17,741 bases of DNA, taken from Candidatus Heimdallarchaeota archaeon (GTDB lineage: Archaea > Asgardarchaeota > Heimdallarchaeia > Heimdallarchaeales > Kariarchaeaceae). The notes below the pieces were generated by a model. The model was not told where the DNA came from, did no database searches, and saw nothing but the letters and a program-made list of their open reading frames with translations. The first letter of the stretch is position 1; the number at the start of each line of letters is the position of its first letter. The DNA lies in NCBI GenBank assembly GCA_022574115.1, contig JACZSS010000005.1, positions 1 to 17,741 on the forward strand. Direction: 5' to 3'. Below, piece after piece: positions 1 through 7,509 of the stretch. The position numbers were made by a program, and so were the translations under genes.

Positions 1-100
1 CCTCACTACTACTTATTTCTTGTTGAGTATTTAAGCTCAGAAACAAAGAGATATACAAACTTAAAGGGTGGGTATTTTGTTATTGTGATTCTCAGAAATT

Positions 101-382
101 TTATTTGTCGCTGATTTCTAATTCGCCAGCTGCTTCTTCATACGCAGAATCATAAGTCATCTTAATCGGTGCCTTAGACACCATCATTGTAAATCCGATC
201 CAAAAACCTAGCAATGATAGCAATACAGTGAAAGTCAGAACTGGAAGTGCCAGAGCCCAATATTGGTTGGAAGATAAAGTTACATTCTCCCCGATATCAA
301 CATCAATCGCTAAGTAAAAAATCTCAGCAACTAAAATTGCTGCAAAAAATATCATTGTTATAAACCCTCTTAATCTCGGCAT
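101..382 (-). CDS. small two-helix membrane protein, hypothetical
   Basis: I do not recognise a family. The 93-residue product has two clear hydrophobic segments, about residues 7-26 and 41-67, joined by a short polar loop, and ends in an acidic tail (EEAAGELEISDK). It should be an integral membrane protein with both ends on the same side. The start is ATG. An AT-rich element at about 403-417, roughly 27 bases upstream, could be its own TATA box and would give a nearly leaderless message. It lies 78 bases downstream of the CNNM-like gene on the same strand, so read-through from that gene is also possible. The link to metal or membrane homeostasis is only by neighbourhood. Confidence 0.6.
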   Translation of the reverse strand: MPRLRGFITMIFFAAILVAEIFYLAIDVDIGENVTLSSNQYWALALPVLTFTVLLSLLGFWIGFTMMVSKAPIKMTYDSAYEEAAGELEISDK

Positions 383-402
383 AAATCATAATTTGACAGT
401 GA

Positions 403-417
403 CGATTAAATCTTAAT
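403..417 (-). promoter_or_regulatory. putative TATA box for the small membrane protein
   Basis: The minus strand reads ATTAAGATTTAATC, centred about 27 bases before the ATG at 382. That is the spacing expected for a leaderless archaeal transcript. The match is AT-rich but not a strong consensus. Confidence 0.3.
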
Positions 418-460
418 GCTCACCAATTGAATATTTCGACTGTTGAGAATCGATTTTTGT

Positions 461-1846
461 TTATGAATCTTCGTTCTTTTCGGTCCCAACTCCTTTACCA
501 TTTACTCTCGATACTTCAATAACTTCAATTCTGTTGCCAGTCAATTTTTCAATTTTATATTTCAAACCTGCATCGACAATCTCTTCACCTTCTTGCGGAA
601 TTTCAGAATCGAATAACTCAAATACATACCCTGCAAGCGTAACAGAGTCAGCTGCTTCAATTGTCCGATCAAATTTTTCAATAGATGTTTTATTAAAAGT
701 CTCAATTGTCACCAATCCGCCAACATTGATTGAATTACCATTCACTTCGATGTTATCATAAATTTTAGACTCATCAAATTCATCCTGAATATTTCCAACG
801 AGTTCTTCAATTATGTCCTCGATAGTAATTAATCCCTCGACTGAACCATATTCGTCAATAACAATGGCCAATTGTGTTTTGCTTTTTTGCATTTCAATGA
901 GTAATTCATGGATGTGTTTTGCTTCATGAACAATAGTAATTGACCTAAGTATTTTTTCTAGATTGAATGTGTTTTCAAGGTTGAGATTGTCAACAGAATT
1001 ATGAAAAGTAAGTAGATCCTTAATATGAACAAATCCGACCATATCATCCAAATTCTTACCGTAGATCGGAATTCGACTAAAACCAGTGTTCCGTGCTAAT
1101 TGAAGAATATCATCCTCGGAGGCTGTACTTGGCAGAGCCTTGATATCAATTCGGGGCGTGATTAGCTCTTTTACTACACGATCTGTAAAATCAAGCACAT
1201 TGAAAATTAGTTTAGACTCGTATTCATCAATTTCACCTTTATTCGCTGATTCTTCAATAATGATTTTGAGCTCATTTTCGGTGAATTCCTGAGAATGAGT
1301 TTCATTGGCTATTGATATACCAACTATTCGAAGGAAACCATTAGCGCTCCAAATAAAAAAGTTGAGTAATGGATTGGTTATCCTCATAAAGATGTAGAGA
1401 GGCGTAGCACACCATAAGGCTGTCTTTTCAGTAAATTGTAAGGAAACTACCTTGGGTATTAGTTCTCCAAAGGTCACATGCATATATGTAATGATCATGT
1501 ATCCTAACAAGAAAGCAGCAATAGAAACAGCTCCTTCTTCACTATTTGACACATCACCACCAAGGGACCCAATTATTGAGATTATTATTTCACTGAAGAA
1601 GGCCTCCCCAATAAATCCTAACATGATAGAAGATAGCGTTATTCCCAGTTGGGCGCTTGAGGTCGTTCGATTCAGGTCCCGAGTAATCATTTCCACTCGT
1701 TTCGCTCGTTTTGAGCCATTCTCGATTAATTCCTTTATTCTTGATCCTCGTACTCTAACCATAGAGAACTCAGATGCGACAAAAAATCCGTTTAGAATGA
1801 CTAAGCCGATGATAATCAGAAAAGTACCAAATGATATTTCAACCAA
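461..1846 (-). CDS. CNNM/CorC-family (DUF21-CBS-CBS-CorC_HlyC) membrane protein
   Basis: The protein has 461 residues, the usual length for the 'hemolysin C-like' / CorC / CNNM family. These proteins are linked to Mg2+ (and Co2+) efflux or homeostasis rather than to haemolysis. The N-terminal DUF21 membrane domain covers about residues 1-175, with helices near 5-25, 66-92, 105-125 and 145-176, and holds the GELIPK signature at 127-132. Two CBS domains follow. The first is around 226-280 (LITPRIDIKAL...GFVHIKDLL). The second, around 296-350, ends in the family motif VIDEYGSVEGLITIEDIIEE at 329-348. The C-terminal CorC_HlyC transporter-associated domain is about 365-446. The start is TTG; the next in-frame Met (residue 29) would remove most of the first helix. 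Adenine-nucleotide binding by the CBS pair is known for the family and not shown here. Confidence 0.93.
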   Translation of the reverse strand: MVEISFGTFLIIIGLVILNGFFVASEFSMVRVRGSRIKELIENGSKRAKRVEMITRDLNRTTSSAQLGITLSSIMLGFIGEAFFSEIIISIIGSLGGDVSNSEEGAVSIAAFLLGYMIITYMHVTFGELIPKVVSLQFTEKTALWCATPLYIFMRITNPLLNFFIWSANGFLRIVGISIANETHSQEFTENELKIIIEESANKGEIDEYESKLIFNVLDFTDRVVKELITPRIDIKALPSTASEDDILQLARNTGFSRIPIYGKNLDDMVGFVHIKDLLTFHNSVDNLNLENTFNLEKILRSITIVHEAKHIHELLIEMQKSKTQLAIVIDEYGSVEGLITIEDIIEELVGNIQDEFDESKIYDNIEVNGNSINVGGLVTIETFNKTSIEKFDRTIEAADSVTLAGYVFELFDSEIPQEGEEIVDAGLKYKIEKLTGNRIEVIEVSRVNGKGVGTEKNEDS

Positions 1847-1865
1847 GGTGGATCTTAGTTATCCT

Positions 1866-1895
1866 AGCAGGATTGTTTATTGGGTAATGCCTGCT
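1866..1895. repeat. inverted repeat in the leader of the CNNM-like gene
   Basis: AGCAGG at 1866-1871 and CCTGCT at 1890-1895 form a perfect 6-base inverted repeat with an 18-base spacer. It lies between the likely TATA box and the TTG start at 1846. It could be an operator half-site pair or a weak hairpin in the leader. At this length chance is a real alternative. Confidence 0.25.
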
Positions 1896-1913
1896 TAACG
1901 ACGATCATCTCAG

Positions 1914-1925
1914 CTTATAAAAAAA
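1914..1925 (-). promoter_or_regulatory. putative TATA box for the CNNM-like gene
   Basis: The minus strand reads TTTTTTATAAG, about 70-80 bases before the TTG start. A transcript starting about 25 bases downstream would have a leader of roughly 45 bases containing the AGCAGG/CCTGCT repeat. Confidence 0.35.
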
Positions 1926-2054
1926 CACTTTTGATATGGTTACAAGTTTTGAATTATTGTTTGCGAAATTCTAATAACCCAGCCATGTTCGCGGAATAAA
2001 GTTTAATCTCGCCTTATGACATGTGATTATTCTACAGATATACTTGACTTTATT

Positions 2055-3386
2055 TTATCTTGATAACTTAGCTGTTTTTTTCTTGATTTGCTCTGCTGTT
2101 TCCTCGACACTCGTTCCGTGGTTCATGCTAAGGAAATTGCCAGCCTCTTTCATGGCGATCAAACTCGGAACTAGGGAAGTTATAGAATCCCCAAAACCAC
2201 TTGCACCAACAGGTAAGAACAGTTTGGTATTATTTTGTAACCCACGAGCAATGTTTTCAGAAATTGTTTTTTGGGCATCACTGTAGATCTCAGCAATTTT
2301 TACAGTAATTCCTTCCTCGTTGAATGATTTGAGAGCTTTAGCCAACTTTTCGGTACCTTCAGCCTCTGCTGATAATTTTGCCCTTATTGTTTCCGCCTCT
2401 GCTTCAGCACGCAATTTGATCGCTTTAGCCTCAGCTTGTGCCTGTATTAGCCTAGCATCTGCTTGACCTTGGGCGATTAATCTATTTCGTTCTGCTTCTC
2501 CGTTAGCTGAAATTTCAACTCTTACTTTTTCAATTTCTGCCTTTCGTCTAGTTTCAGCATCGAGAATCTGCATTTCCTTGAGTGTCAATTCAGTTTGTTG
2601 ATCGGCAATGAATTGTTCTTGCTTTAACCTTGCCTCCTCTGAAACCCTAAATGATTCTTGTCGTTGAATTTCCGCTTCGCTTTTCTTTTTCGATTCCACG
2701 ATTTCGGCTTGACTCATTTGTGTAGCTTCAGCTTCTCGTGCCATTCGTGTGATTTCTGCGCTTCTAACTCGCTCTAAATCAGCAATTACCGTTGATCCCT
2801 CAATATCCACAATGTTTTTAATATCGAAAAGTGTGACTCGCACTCCCAATCTAGAAAGGGAGTTTGTGGTAGAAGTATAAATTGATTCCTCGATGGTATC
2901 CCTTTCTCTCATGATGGTCTTCAAATCATGCTGCATGGCTTGGGATCTTGCTGCCGACTGAATAGTATCGTCTACAATGGGTCTGATGTGTTCAGGTGTT
3001 GCAATTCCCAAAGTTTCAGCCGCTTTACGAGCATCGCTAATTTGCACTTTGACTGAGATATCAACCCCAAAAGGAAGATAATCTTTATCGTGGAGATTAA
3101 TTCGAGGCACTGAAATTTCAATTACAGTTTTACTAAGAATATTTCTTGTTTGCCAGATAGGAAAGAAGATGTATCGACCCGATCCATCGAAAACCTCGAA
3201 TTTTCTACCAGAAATTACATGTGCCTCATGAGGAGGCACAACTGTGAAGTTTTTATAAAAATAAAGGGCGCCTAGGAAAATTGCCGCCCCAACTACAATA
3301 TATAGGATATTAAGATGTTCGCTCATTAAATATTGATCCTTCTTTTGTTTTAGTTGCATAGCCAATTGATAAAACGGACTATTCAA
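2055..3386 (-). CDS. flotillin-like SPFH/band 7 membrane scaffold protein
   Basis: The 443-residue protein has one N-terminal membrane helix (about 26-44), an SPFH/band 7 domain (about 46-220, starting at FTVVPPHEAHVISG), and a long Ala/Glu-rich coiled coil (about 205-350) with the EAEAKAI/RAEAEAE repeats typical of flotillins. A hydrophobic, Gly-containing C-terminal region (about 385-415) and a charged tail follow. Flotillins assemble into large oligomers on the membrane and organise microdomains; the family is often partnered by an NfeD protein. An NfeD-like protein is in this window but about 9 kb away (11843-12550). The start shown is TTG. An ATG at 3326 (residue 21, directly before the membrane helix) would give a 423-residue protein. 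The TATA box at 3431-3450 favours the TTG by spacing, while codon type favours the ATG. Confidence 0.92.
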   Translation of the reverse strand: MNSPFYQLAMQLKQKKDQYLMSEHLNILYIVVGAAIFLGALYFYKNFTVVPPHEAHVISGRKFEVFDGSGRYIFFPIWQTRNILSKTVIEISVPRINLHDKDYLPFGVDISVKVQISDARKAAETLGIATPEHIRPIVDDTIQSAARSQAMQHDLKTIMRERDTIEESIYTSTTNSLSRLGVRVTLFDIKNIVDIEGSTVIADLERVRSAEITRMAREAEATQMSQAEIVESKKKSEAEIQRQESFRVSEEARLKQEQFIADQQTELTLKEMQILDAETRRKAEIEKVRVEISANGEAERNRLIAQGQADARLIQAQAEAKAIKLRAEAEAETIRAKLSAEAEGTEKLAKALKSFNEEGITVKIAEIYSDAQKTISENIARGLQNNTKLFLPVGASGFGDSITSLVPSLIAMKEAGNFLSMNHGTSVEETAEQIKKKTAKLSR

Positions 3387-3430
3387 CCAATTTTAGTTAG
3401 ATACTTTCCATACTTTAATTTTATCTACTA

Positions 3431-3450
3431 ATAATATATATAATATGTAT
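3431..3450 (-). promoter_or_regulatory. TATA box for the flotillin-like gene
   Basis: The minus strand carries a strong AT-only stretch, ATTATATATATTAT. Transcription about 25 bases downstream (near 3412) would leave a leader of about 26 bases to the TTG at 3386, or about 86 to the ATG at 3326. Confidence 0.5.
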
Positions 3451-3467
3451 CATCGACCGCCTCAAAA

Positions 3468-4181
3468 CTAATTTGCACTTAATTCGAGTTCAACAGTGAT
3501 ACCATAATGATCAGAGATGAAATGACCAGTATTTTCACTGACTTGTTTATCACCAATGAGACCAAAGGCTTTGACTCCAAATCCTCGAACAAAGACTCGG
3601 TCATACCTGGCAGTATACTCAAATCCTTTGTTGGCATATTTGTTGACTCGACTGTTCCAGGTAAATTTATCTTCTTTTGATCCCACCAGTTGAAACGCAT
3701 CCTCTACACTTAACACTTCAAGGACGGATTTAGTTTCATCTTCTCTCATATTCATATCTCCTGCAATAATCAGAGTTGCATCAGCGGGTAGATCACTTAC
3801 AATGTTTTGTAGCTGAGAAAGGCGAAGGGATGCGTTTTGTTTGTACGGGACTAGATGACATGAAATTAAGAAAAATGATCCTTCGTTTGTTATCACTTCA
3901 ACTTTAGAAGTATATTCCTTCCCATAAAAATTAGTCAACTGTACTCCTTTTCTTACAAAAGAAGATAACCAACCCGAATGGGATGTAACTGGTGGGGTAA
4001 AATCATAATCTACAAACCTCTTAGCAAAATTTGCTTTGGGCATTTCTTGAAGTAAAATAATGTCTGGATCTTCATCCTCCATTATTCTGTGAATTTCGAA
4101 TACATTTAAACTGGTATCCCAATCATCCGGGGCAGAGAAAGAAGGATTTGTGAGACTAATATTCCAAGTCAGAAGCTTCAC
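3468..4181 (-). CDS. TDP2-like endonuclease/exonuclease/phosphatase family phosphodiesterase
   Basis: This 237-residue protein is a complete single-domain member of the EEP (DNase I/exonuclease III-like) fold. The catalytic motifs appear in order: TWNI (Asn7), LLQE (Glu46), SCHL (His109), GDMNMRE (Asp142, Asn144), YDR (Asp194) and SDHYG (Asp224, His225). The combination TWNI / LQE / GDxNxR / FTWNSRVN / RYDRVFVR / SDHYG resembles eukaryotic tyrosyl-DNA phosphodiesterase 2 (TDP2: GDTNLRD, YTWDT, RFDRIFFR, SDHWG) more than exonuclease III or sphingomyelinase. TDP2 removes 5'-tyrosyl adducts left by topoisomerase II, and relatives cleave other phosphodiesters, so the substrate here is inferred only. 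The start is GTG; an AT-rich element about 20-25 bases upstream suggests a leaderless message. No signal peptide is seen, so it should act in the cytoplasm. Confidence 0.85.
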   Translation of the reverse strand: MKLLTWNISLTNPSFSAPDDWDTSLNVFEIHRIMEDEDPDIILLQEMPKANFAKRFVDYDFTPPVTSHSGWLSSFVRKGVQLTNFYGKEYTSKVEVITNEGSFFLISCHLVPYKQNASLRLSQLQNIVSDLPADATLIIAGDMNMREDETKSVLEVLSVEDAFQLVGSKEDKFTWNSRVNKYANKGFEYTARYDRVFVRGFGVKAFGLIGDKQVSENTGHFISDHYGITVELELSAN

Positions 4182-4198
4182 TAAAATTTTGCCAAAAT

Positions 4199-4209
4199 TA
4201 AATTATTAA
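4199..4209 (-). promoter_or_regulatory. putative TATA box for the TDP2-like gene
   Basis: The minus strand reads TTTAATAATTTAA about 20-28 bases before the GTG start, consistent with a leaderless archaeal transcript. Confidence 0.35.
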
Positions 4210-4594
4210 AGTAATCAGGATGACCTATCGAATTTTACATGATCGAGTCGCTAATCAATTTAGATCAATCCCTAAAATCTCTGCTTTGGTTTTACATTTT
4301 AAGAAACAAGGAGGAGAAAGCACCCCCAGTAACTATCTGCTGGAAATAAGGCAAATTTTTCCAAATGCCAATTTCTGCCTCATCAGATTCTATAATGATT
4401 AACAGGACAGTTGAGGAATTAAAACGGATGAGCCAACACGGACATAGTGTAAAAAATTGGACATAATTTGGATTTTCGGAATCTAATAGAGACCACTATT
4501 TAGATGGACAATGAAACCAAACCGGGGATAAAATCATGCACGAGGTACATTTAATCAACTGGCAATTTGAAATGCAAAATATTCTCTAATTTTT

Positions 4595-4903
4595 TCACCT
4601 ATCGAATCGAATTCCTGAAATAAGATCCTCAAATGCTTTCCTGATATAATTAACAAGATGTGAATTCATCAATGTTTTTACCGACGTTATCATAAGTGAA
4701 GCAATATGTTACCCTAATGAAATATGAACCATGCGATCCCCAAGTGCATTTTCCTCCAGATCTTTATTACTCTTGATTGCTTCTTGCAACGATATATTTA
4801 ATGCCCTCATAAGCCCAGATCGATCGATGATCGATTCTTGTTGAGTATTTGGACGGATTGTGTTACTAAAATTGGTTATTCTATAGCTCTGATCGTATCT
4901 GAT
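4595..4903 (-). pseudogene. coding-like remnant with an in-frame stop, unknown family
   Basis: One minus-strand frame stays open for about 65 codons from 4903 to a TAA at 4709-4711, then for another 37 codons to a TGA at 4595-4597. The first part reads as plausible protein (for example MRALNISLQEAIKSNKDLEE, with its Met near 4804), and the second continues with amphipathic-looking sequence (MNSHLVNYIRKAFEDLISG). There is no good start codon at the upstream end. I recognise no family. It could be the eroded remains of a small helical protein, or chance openness. Confidence 0.3.
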
Positions 4904-4909
4904 TTAAGC
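4901..4909 (+). promoter_or_regulatory. putative TATA box for the MFS transporter
   Basis: GATTTAAGC lies about 27 bases before the TTG start at 4932, the spacing expected for a leaderless archaeal message. The motif is weak. Confidence 0.3.
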
Positions 4910-4931
4910 TAGTTAGAATTTCTCAGATCCA

Positions 4932-6233
4932 TTGCATCCAATTTTTCGAAGAGATGTCCTTTCCCTAATCATCGTTCAAATCTTTGGGTTATTAACTCTG
5001 GTACTGTTTGGAACCTATTTCGGGATATTACTGACCGACCTCACTGAATCGATTAAGTTTAGCGCTTTAATTCTAGGTCTTGTATTCGCATCCAGAAACA
5101 TCGTGCAGATTTTCATTCGTGTGCCTTTGTCGGAATTATCACAGACGATAGGTCGTAAACCGCTGATAATTGCAGGTACTTTTTGCTATACACTATCATT
5201 AGGGATTCTTTATCTCGCCACTCATTGGGTCCATGTTTTCATCGCCACTATAATAGTGGGGTTTGGAATGAGCATGCATTGGCCCGCTGTGTTTTCATAT
5301 ATAGGTGATATTGCTGGCGAGGAATATGGCAGGATTAATGGTATTATCTTTCAAGGACAAGATGTTGGAATACTGGGAGGTGCACTGCTGGCTTCATATC
5401 TGTTAAATAACAATATCGTTGAACTTGGGGGATTATTCGCAGTATCCTTTTCTATTGGTTTGTTTGGGGTAGTTCTGTCGATTTTGATTTTACCCGAAAT
5501 CCTAGACGACGAAAACAGAATCCGCGTAGATTCCAAGCTACGGGCAGGTTGGCAAAGTTTTGTCAATACATTTTCGTCATTAAAAACTCTGAGCAGAAGA
5601 TCTACTCTAGGGTTGATTTTTCTCCTGGAGTTGTTAATTACCTTTACAGAATTTTTCTTTGCAAGCTTCTTTCCGCTCTTAATGGTTTTTTCGTTTGAAT
5701 TTGCAGATGGGGATGTTGCAAAGTTGATTCTCTATTCGACTCTGTCAACAATTTTGTTTAAACAATACTTTGGAAAAATATTTGATAAATTTGGATTCAA
5801 ATCACCCATTCTTATCGGTTTAGCACTCTGTGGTGTCATATTCTATGCTATGACTTACACAACCAATTTTTGGATGTTGATGATATTGTATACAATTGCC
5901 TTATCCGCAATTTTCATCTGCTATATAGCCTCAACCGGCGCAACTAGCAATACAGTTGTTCCTGGAGAAAGAGGTTTAGCTATGGGAGTATTAGGAGTTT
6001 ACATCTCTAGCGGACGGGCTCTCAGCTCAGTTGCGTTAGCACCAGTATTGGCGGTTTTTGACAGAACAACCGGGTCTCGTGCAGATGCGTTGATCGAATT
6101 ATTTCGGTTCGTGTCCTATCTCATTTTAACCGGTGTTCTGTTAACTGCATTGTATATACGCAGACAATCTAACAATAAAGCTTTCAAAGAACATAATTTA
6201 AGTGATTACGCAATTTTACCTCAACATGATTAA
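4932..6233 (+). CDS. major facilitator superfamily (MFS) transporter
   Basis: The 433-residue product is a polytopic membrane protein with about twelve hydrophobic segments in two halves (about 10-190 and 224-410), separated by a polar loop around 190-222, as in MFS permeases. A motif-A-like loop between helices 2 and 3 is visible (PLSELSQTIGRKPLII, about 65-80), and a related GKIFDKFGFKSP loop at 281-292 sits at the same place in the second half. The MHWPAVFSYIGDIAGEEYGR segment after helix 4 resembles multidrug or sugar-type MFS proteins. The substrate cannot be read from the sequence, and there is no co-oriented neighbour to suggest one. The start is TTG, placed a few residues before the first helix; no closer ATG keeps that helix intact. 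Confidence 0.88.
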   Translation: MHPIFRRDVLSLIIVQIFGLLTLVLFGTYFGILLTDLTESIKFSALILGLVFASRNIVQIFIRVPLSELSQTIGRKPLIIAGTFCYTLSLGILYLATHWVHVFIATIIVGFGMSMHWPAVFSYIGDIAGEEYGRINGIIFQGQDVGILGGALLASYLLNNNIVELGGLFAVSFSIGLFGVVLSILILPEILDDENRIRVDSKLRAGWQSFVNTFSSLKTLSRRSTLGLIFLLELLITFTEFFFASFFPLLMVFSFEFADGDVAKLILYSTLSTILFKQYFGKIFDKFGFKSPILIGLALCGVIFYAMTYTTNFWMLMILYTIALSAIFICYIASTGATSNTVVPGERGLAMGVLGVYISSGRALSSVALAPVLAVFDRTTGSRADALIELFRFVSYLILTGVLLTALYIRRQSNNKAFKEHNLSDYAILPQHD

Positions 6234-6505
6234 CTTGCAATTTTGTCTCTAAAATCTTGGTCATTAGTGATTCATCATTGACGATCCGATGGTAAAACGT
6301 AAATCGTTGATCATCTAAAGCACAAAATTTATAGCAGATTTAGTTGTGTGGGCTTAAGATAAATCTCGAGGAATTTTCGAGGATTCCTATGTTTCAAAAA
6401 CTGTGGGAAAATAAGGTGAAGCAAATTCATTTCTAATCTATCGATCAATAAAATAAAAATCTTTTAAACCAACGGTTTAGTCGTTTGTTGGAATAGCATA
6501 ATATC

Positions 6506-6850
6506 AAGTGTCCGCAATGCGAAAACGACAATCCTGATCAAGCAAAATTCTGCTTTAACTGTGGATTTAATTTTTCGGGAAAAGAACTGACTCAAGTACA
6601 AAATGAAGATAAATACGCAAAGTATATTCCACAACAATTATTAGCTAAGCTTGAAGAATCTGCTAAACTTGGAGGAGTTCAACGAGAACGAAGAATTATT
6701 ATTATGCCATTTTGTGATTTAGAAGGTTCCACTGCAGCTTCTGCAAAACTGGATCCGGAAGAGTAGTCTGACATTGCTAATGGTGCTTTTGACCATTTAA
6801 TCCCCCCTGTCTATGAACATGAAGGTATTTTAGCTCGGCTAATGGGCAAG
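6506..6850 (+). pseudogene. zinc-ribbon class III adenylate/guanylate cyclase, truncated and broken
   Basis: The frame begins with a zinc ribbon (CPQC ... CFNCGF) directly followed by the start of a class III nucleotide cyclase domain (RRIIIMPFCDLEGSTAASAK). In intact relatives this leads on to AAA/TPR signalling modules. Three defects are visible. No start codon stands between the upstream TAG (6494-6496) and the zinc ribbon, where ATC sits at 6503. A TAG (6764-6766) interrupts the frame just after LDPEE, where relatives usually have Trp, so one G-to-A change from TGG would explain it. After the stop the homology resumes (NGAFDHLIPPVYEHEGILAR) but ends near LMGK at about 6850, with the catalytic half and everything downstream missing. 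The rest of the frame to 6901 looks non-coding. Family assignment is confident; loss of function is nearly certain. Confidence 0.8.
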
Positions 6851-6979
6851 ACGACTTGTAAACTCAGATTAATTCGTTTCTTAATAAAATTGTATTATTA
6901 ACGGCTATACATAGACACAAATTCTTGTCGCTCCATATGTAGGGTCTAGCAAACGACACCCACGTGTATAAACTATTTT

Positions 6980-7016
6980 AAAAAAAAATCCCCCTCCAAG
7001 TGAGCTGGGGGGGAAA
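6980..7016 (-). terminator. hairpin plus T9 transcription terminator
   Basis: On the minus strand a G7 arm and a C5 arm (positions 6989-6996 pair with 7007-7014, one G-T wobble, 10-base loop) are followed at once by A then nine T. This has the shape of an intrinsic terminator, and the T-run alone can stop archaeal RNA polymerase. It lies about 90 bases beyond the stop of the short minus-strand ORF at 7104-7364. On the plus strand the hairpin is not followed by a T-run. Confidence 0.6.
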
Positions 7017-7032
7017 TGTGGTTAGAAAGTTC

Positions 7033-7050
7033 TATACTAAGATTAGTATA
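7033..7050. repeat. perfect 8-base dyad
   Basis: TATACTAA at 7033-7040 and TTAGTATA at 7043-7050 are exact reverse complements with a 2-base centre. The site lies between the terminator hairpin and the end of the short minus-strand ORF. It may be a protein-binding site or a second hairpin; nothing indicates which. Confidence 0.4.
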
Positions 7051-7103
7051 AAGTTTCAGAGAGAGGTTGCAGGATAGTTTTAGTGTTCAATAGCCTAATA
7101 ATA

Positions 7104-7364
7104 TCACCTTAAACCTGATTGCAGAAACTTAGCAGTCTCAATTCGCATTGCTTGATGACTATTAACTTCTGTTCCCAATTGCTTGTTATTATACGTTCTA
7201 AGGGATGTAAAACCAATTTCGTCAGTGAAAAGATAATCAAGGTTAATATGATTATCAGACGATTCATCAAAATTATTAGAAAATAACTTTCTAATGAAAT
7301 GATCAATCTTGATCACGAATTTGTTGCTGGTGGTTTTTCCAAAATATTTGTGTTCGTAGGCCAT
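7104..7364 (-). CDS. short hypothetical protein
   Basis: The 86-residue frame has an ATG start preceded by GGAG ten bases upstream, and is followed 90 bases after its stop by a hairpin-T9 terminator in the same direction. Both support it as a real transcript. The product is basic at the N-terminus (YFGKTTSNKFVIKIDHFIRK) and Asn-rich in the middle, with no signal peptide, membrane helix or cysteine pair. I recognise no family. It could also be a fragment of a mobile element or chance; a frame this long is uncommon by chance in DNA this AT-rich but not impossible. Confidence 0.4.
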   Translation of the reverse strand: MAYEHKYFGKTTSNKFVIKIDHFIRKLFSNNFDESSDNHINLDYLFTDEIGFTSLRTYNNKQLGTEVNSHQAMRIETAKFLQSGLR

Positions 7365-7484
7365 TTTATCTTTGCTCCGTTTTAATTTTGATAGTTCTCG
7401 ATATTGCGAGAATACAATTCACAAAATATTGAGAATTGATAGTCAGTTACTGTTGACTCCACGTAACAAGTACTACTTGAGTAG

Positions 7485-7491
7485 TATAAAA
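7485..7491 (+). promoter_or_regulatory. TATA box for the winged-helix regulator
   Basis: TATAAAA is a textbook archaeal box, and its first T lies exactly 25 bases before the ATG at 7510. This predicts a leaderless transcript and helps decide the start of the gene. Confidence 0.55.
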
Positions 7492-7509
7492 GATGTGGGA
7501 TGTATCCTA

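Larger units (their letters stand above)
4182..4931. other. 750-base region without an intact gene
   Basis: The stretch lies between divergent neighbours, the TDP2-like gene (minus) and the MFS gene (plus). It contains the promoters of both, a 60-codon plus-strand ORF at 4220-4402 with no recognisable features, and a minus-strand coding-like remnant at 4595-4903 listed separately. A palindromic GATC/ATCGAT-rich patch is present around 4816-4837. I saw no RNA gene here. Confidence 0.5.

Noticed and set aside
1655..1690. GTTCGATTC-like string suggesting a tRNA T-arm.
   Set aside because: It lies inside the CNNM-like coding region and no acceptor, D or anticodon arms can be drawn around it.
2023..2286. 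87-codon plus-strand ORF over the end of the flotillin gene.
   Set aside because: It is antisense to a strongly supported coding region and has no features of its own.
4220..4402. 60-codon plus-strand ORF opposite the TDP2-like promoter.
   Set aside because: No recognisable domain, no ribosome-binding site or clear promoter, and of a length expected by chance in AT-rich DNA.
17..4851. A 16-base match, TTCTTGTTGAGTATTT, occurs near 17-32 and near 4836-4851.
   Set aside because: One short AT-rich match in 17.7 kb is not far from chance, and nothing else around the two copies is similar.
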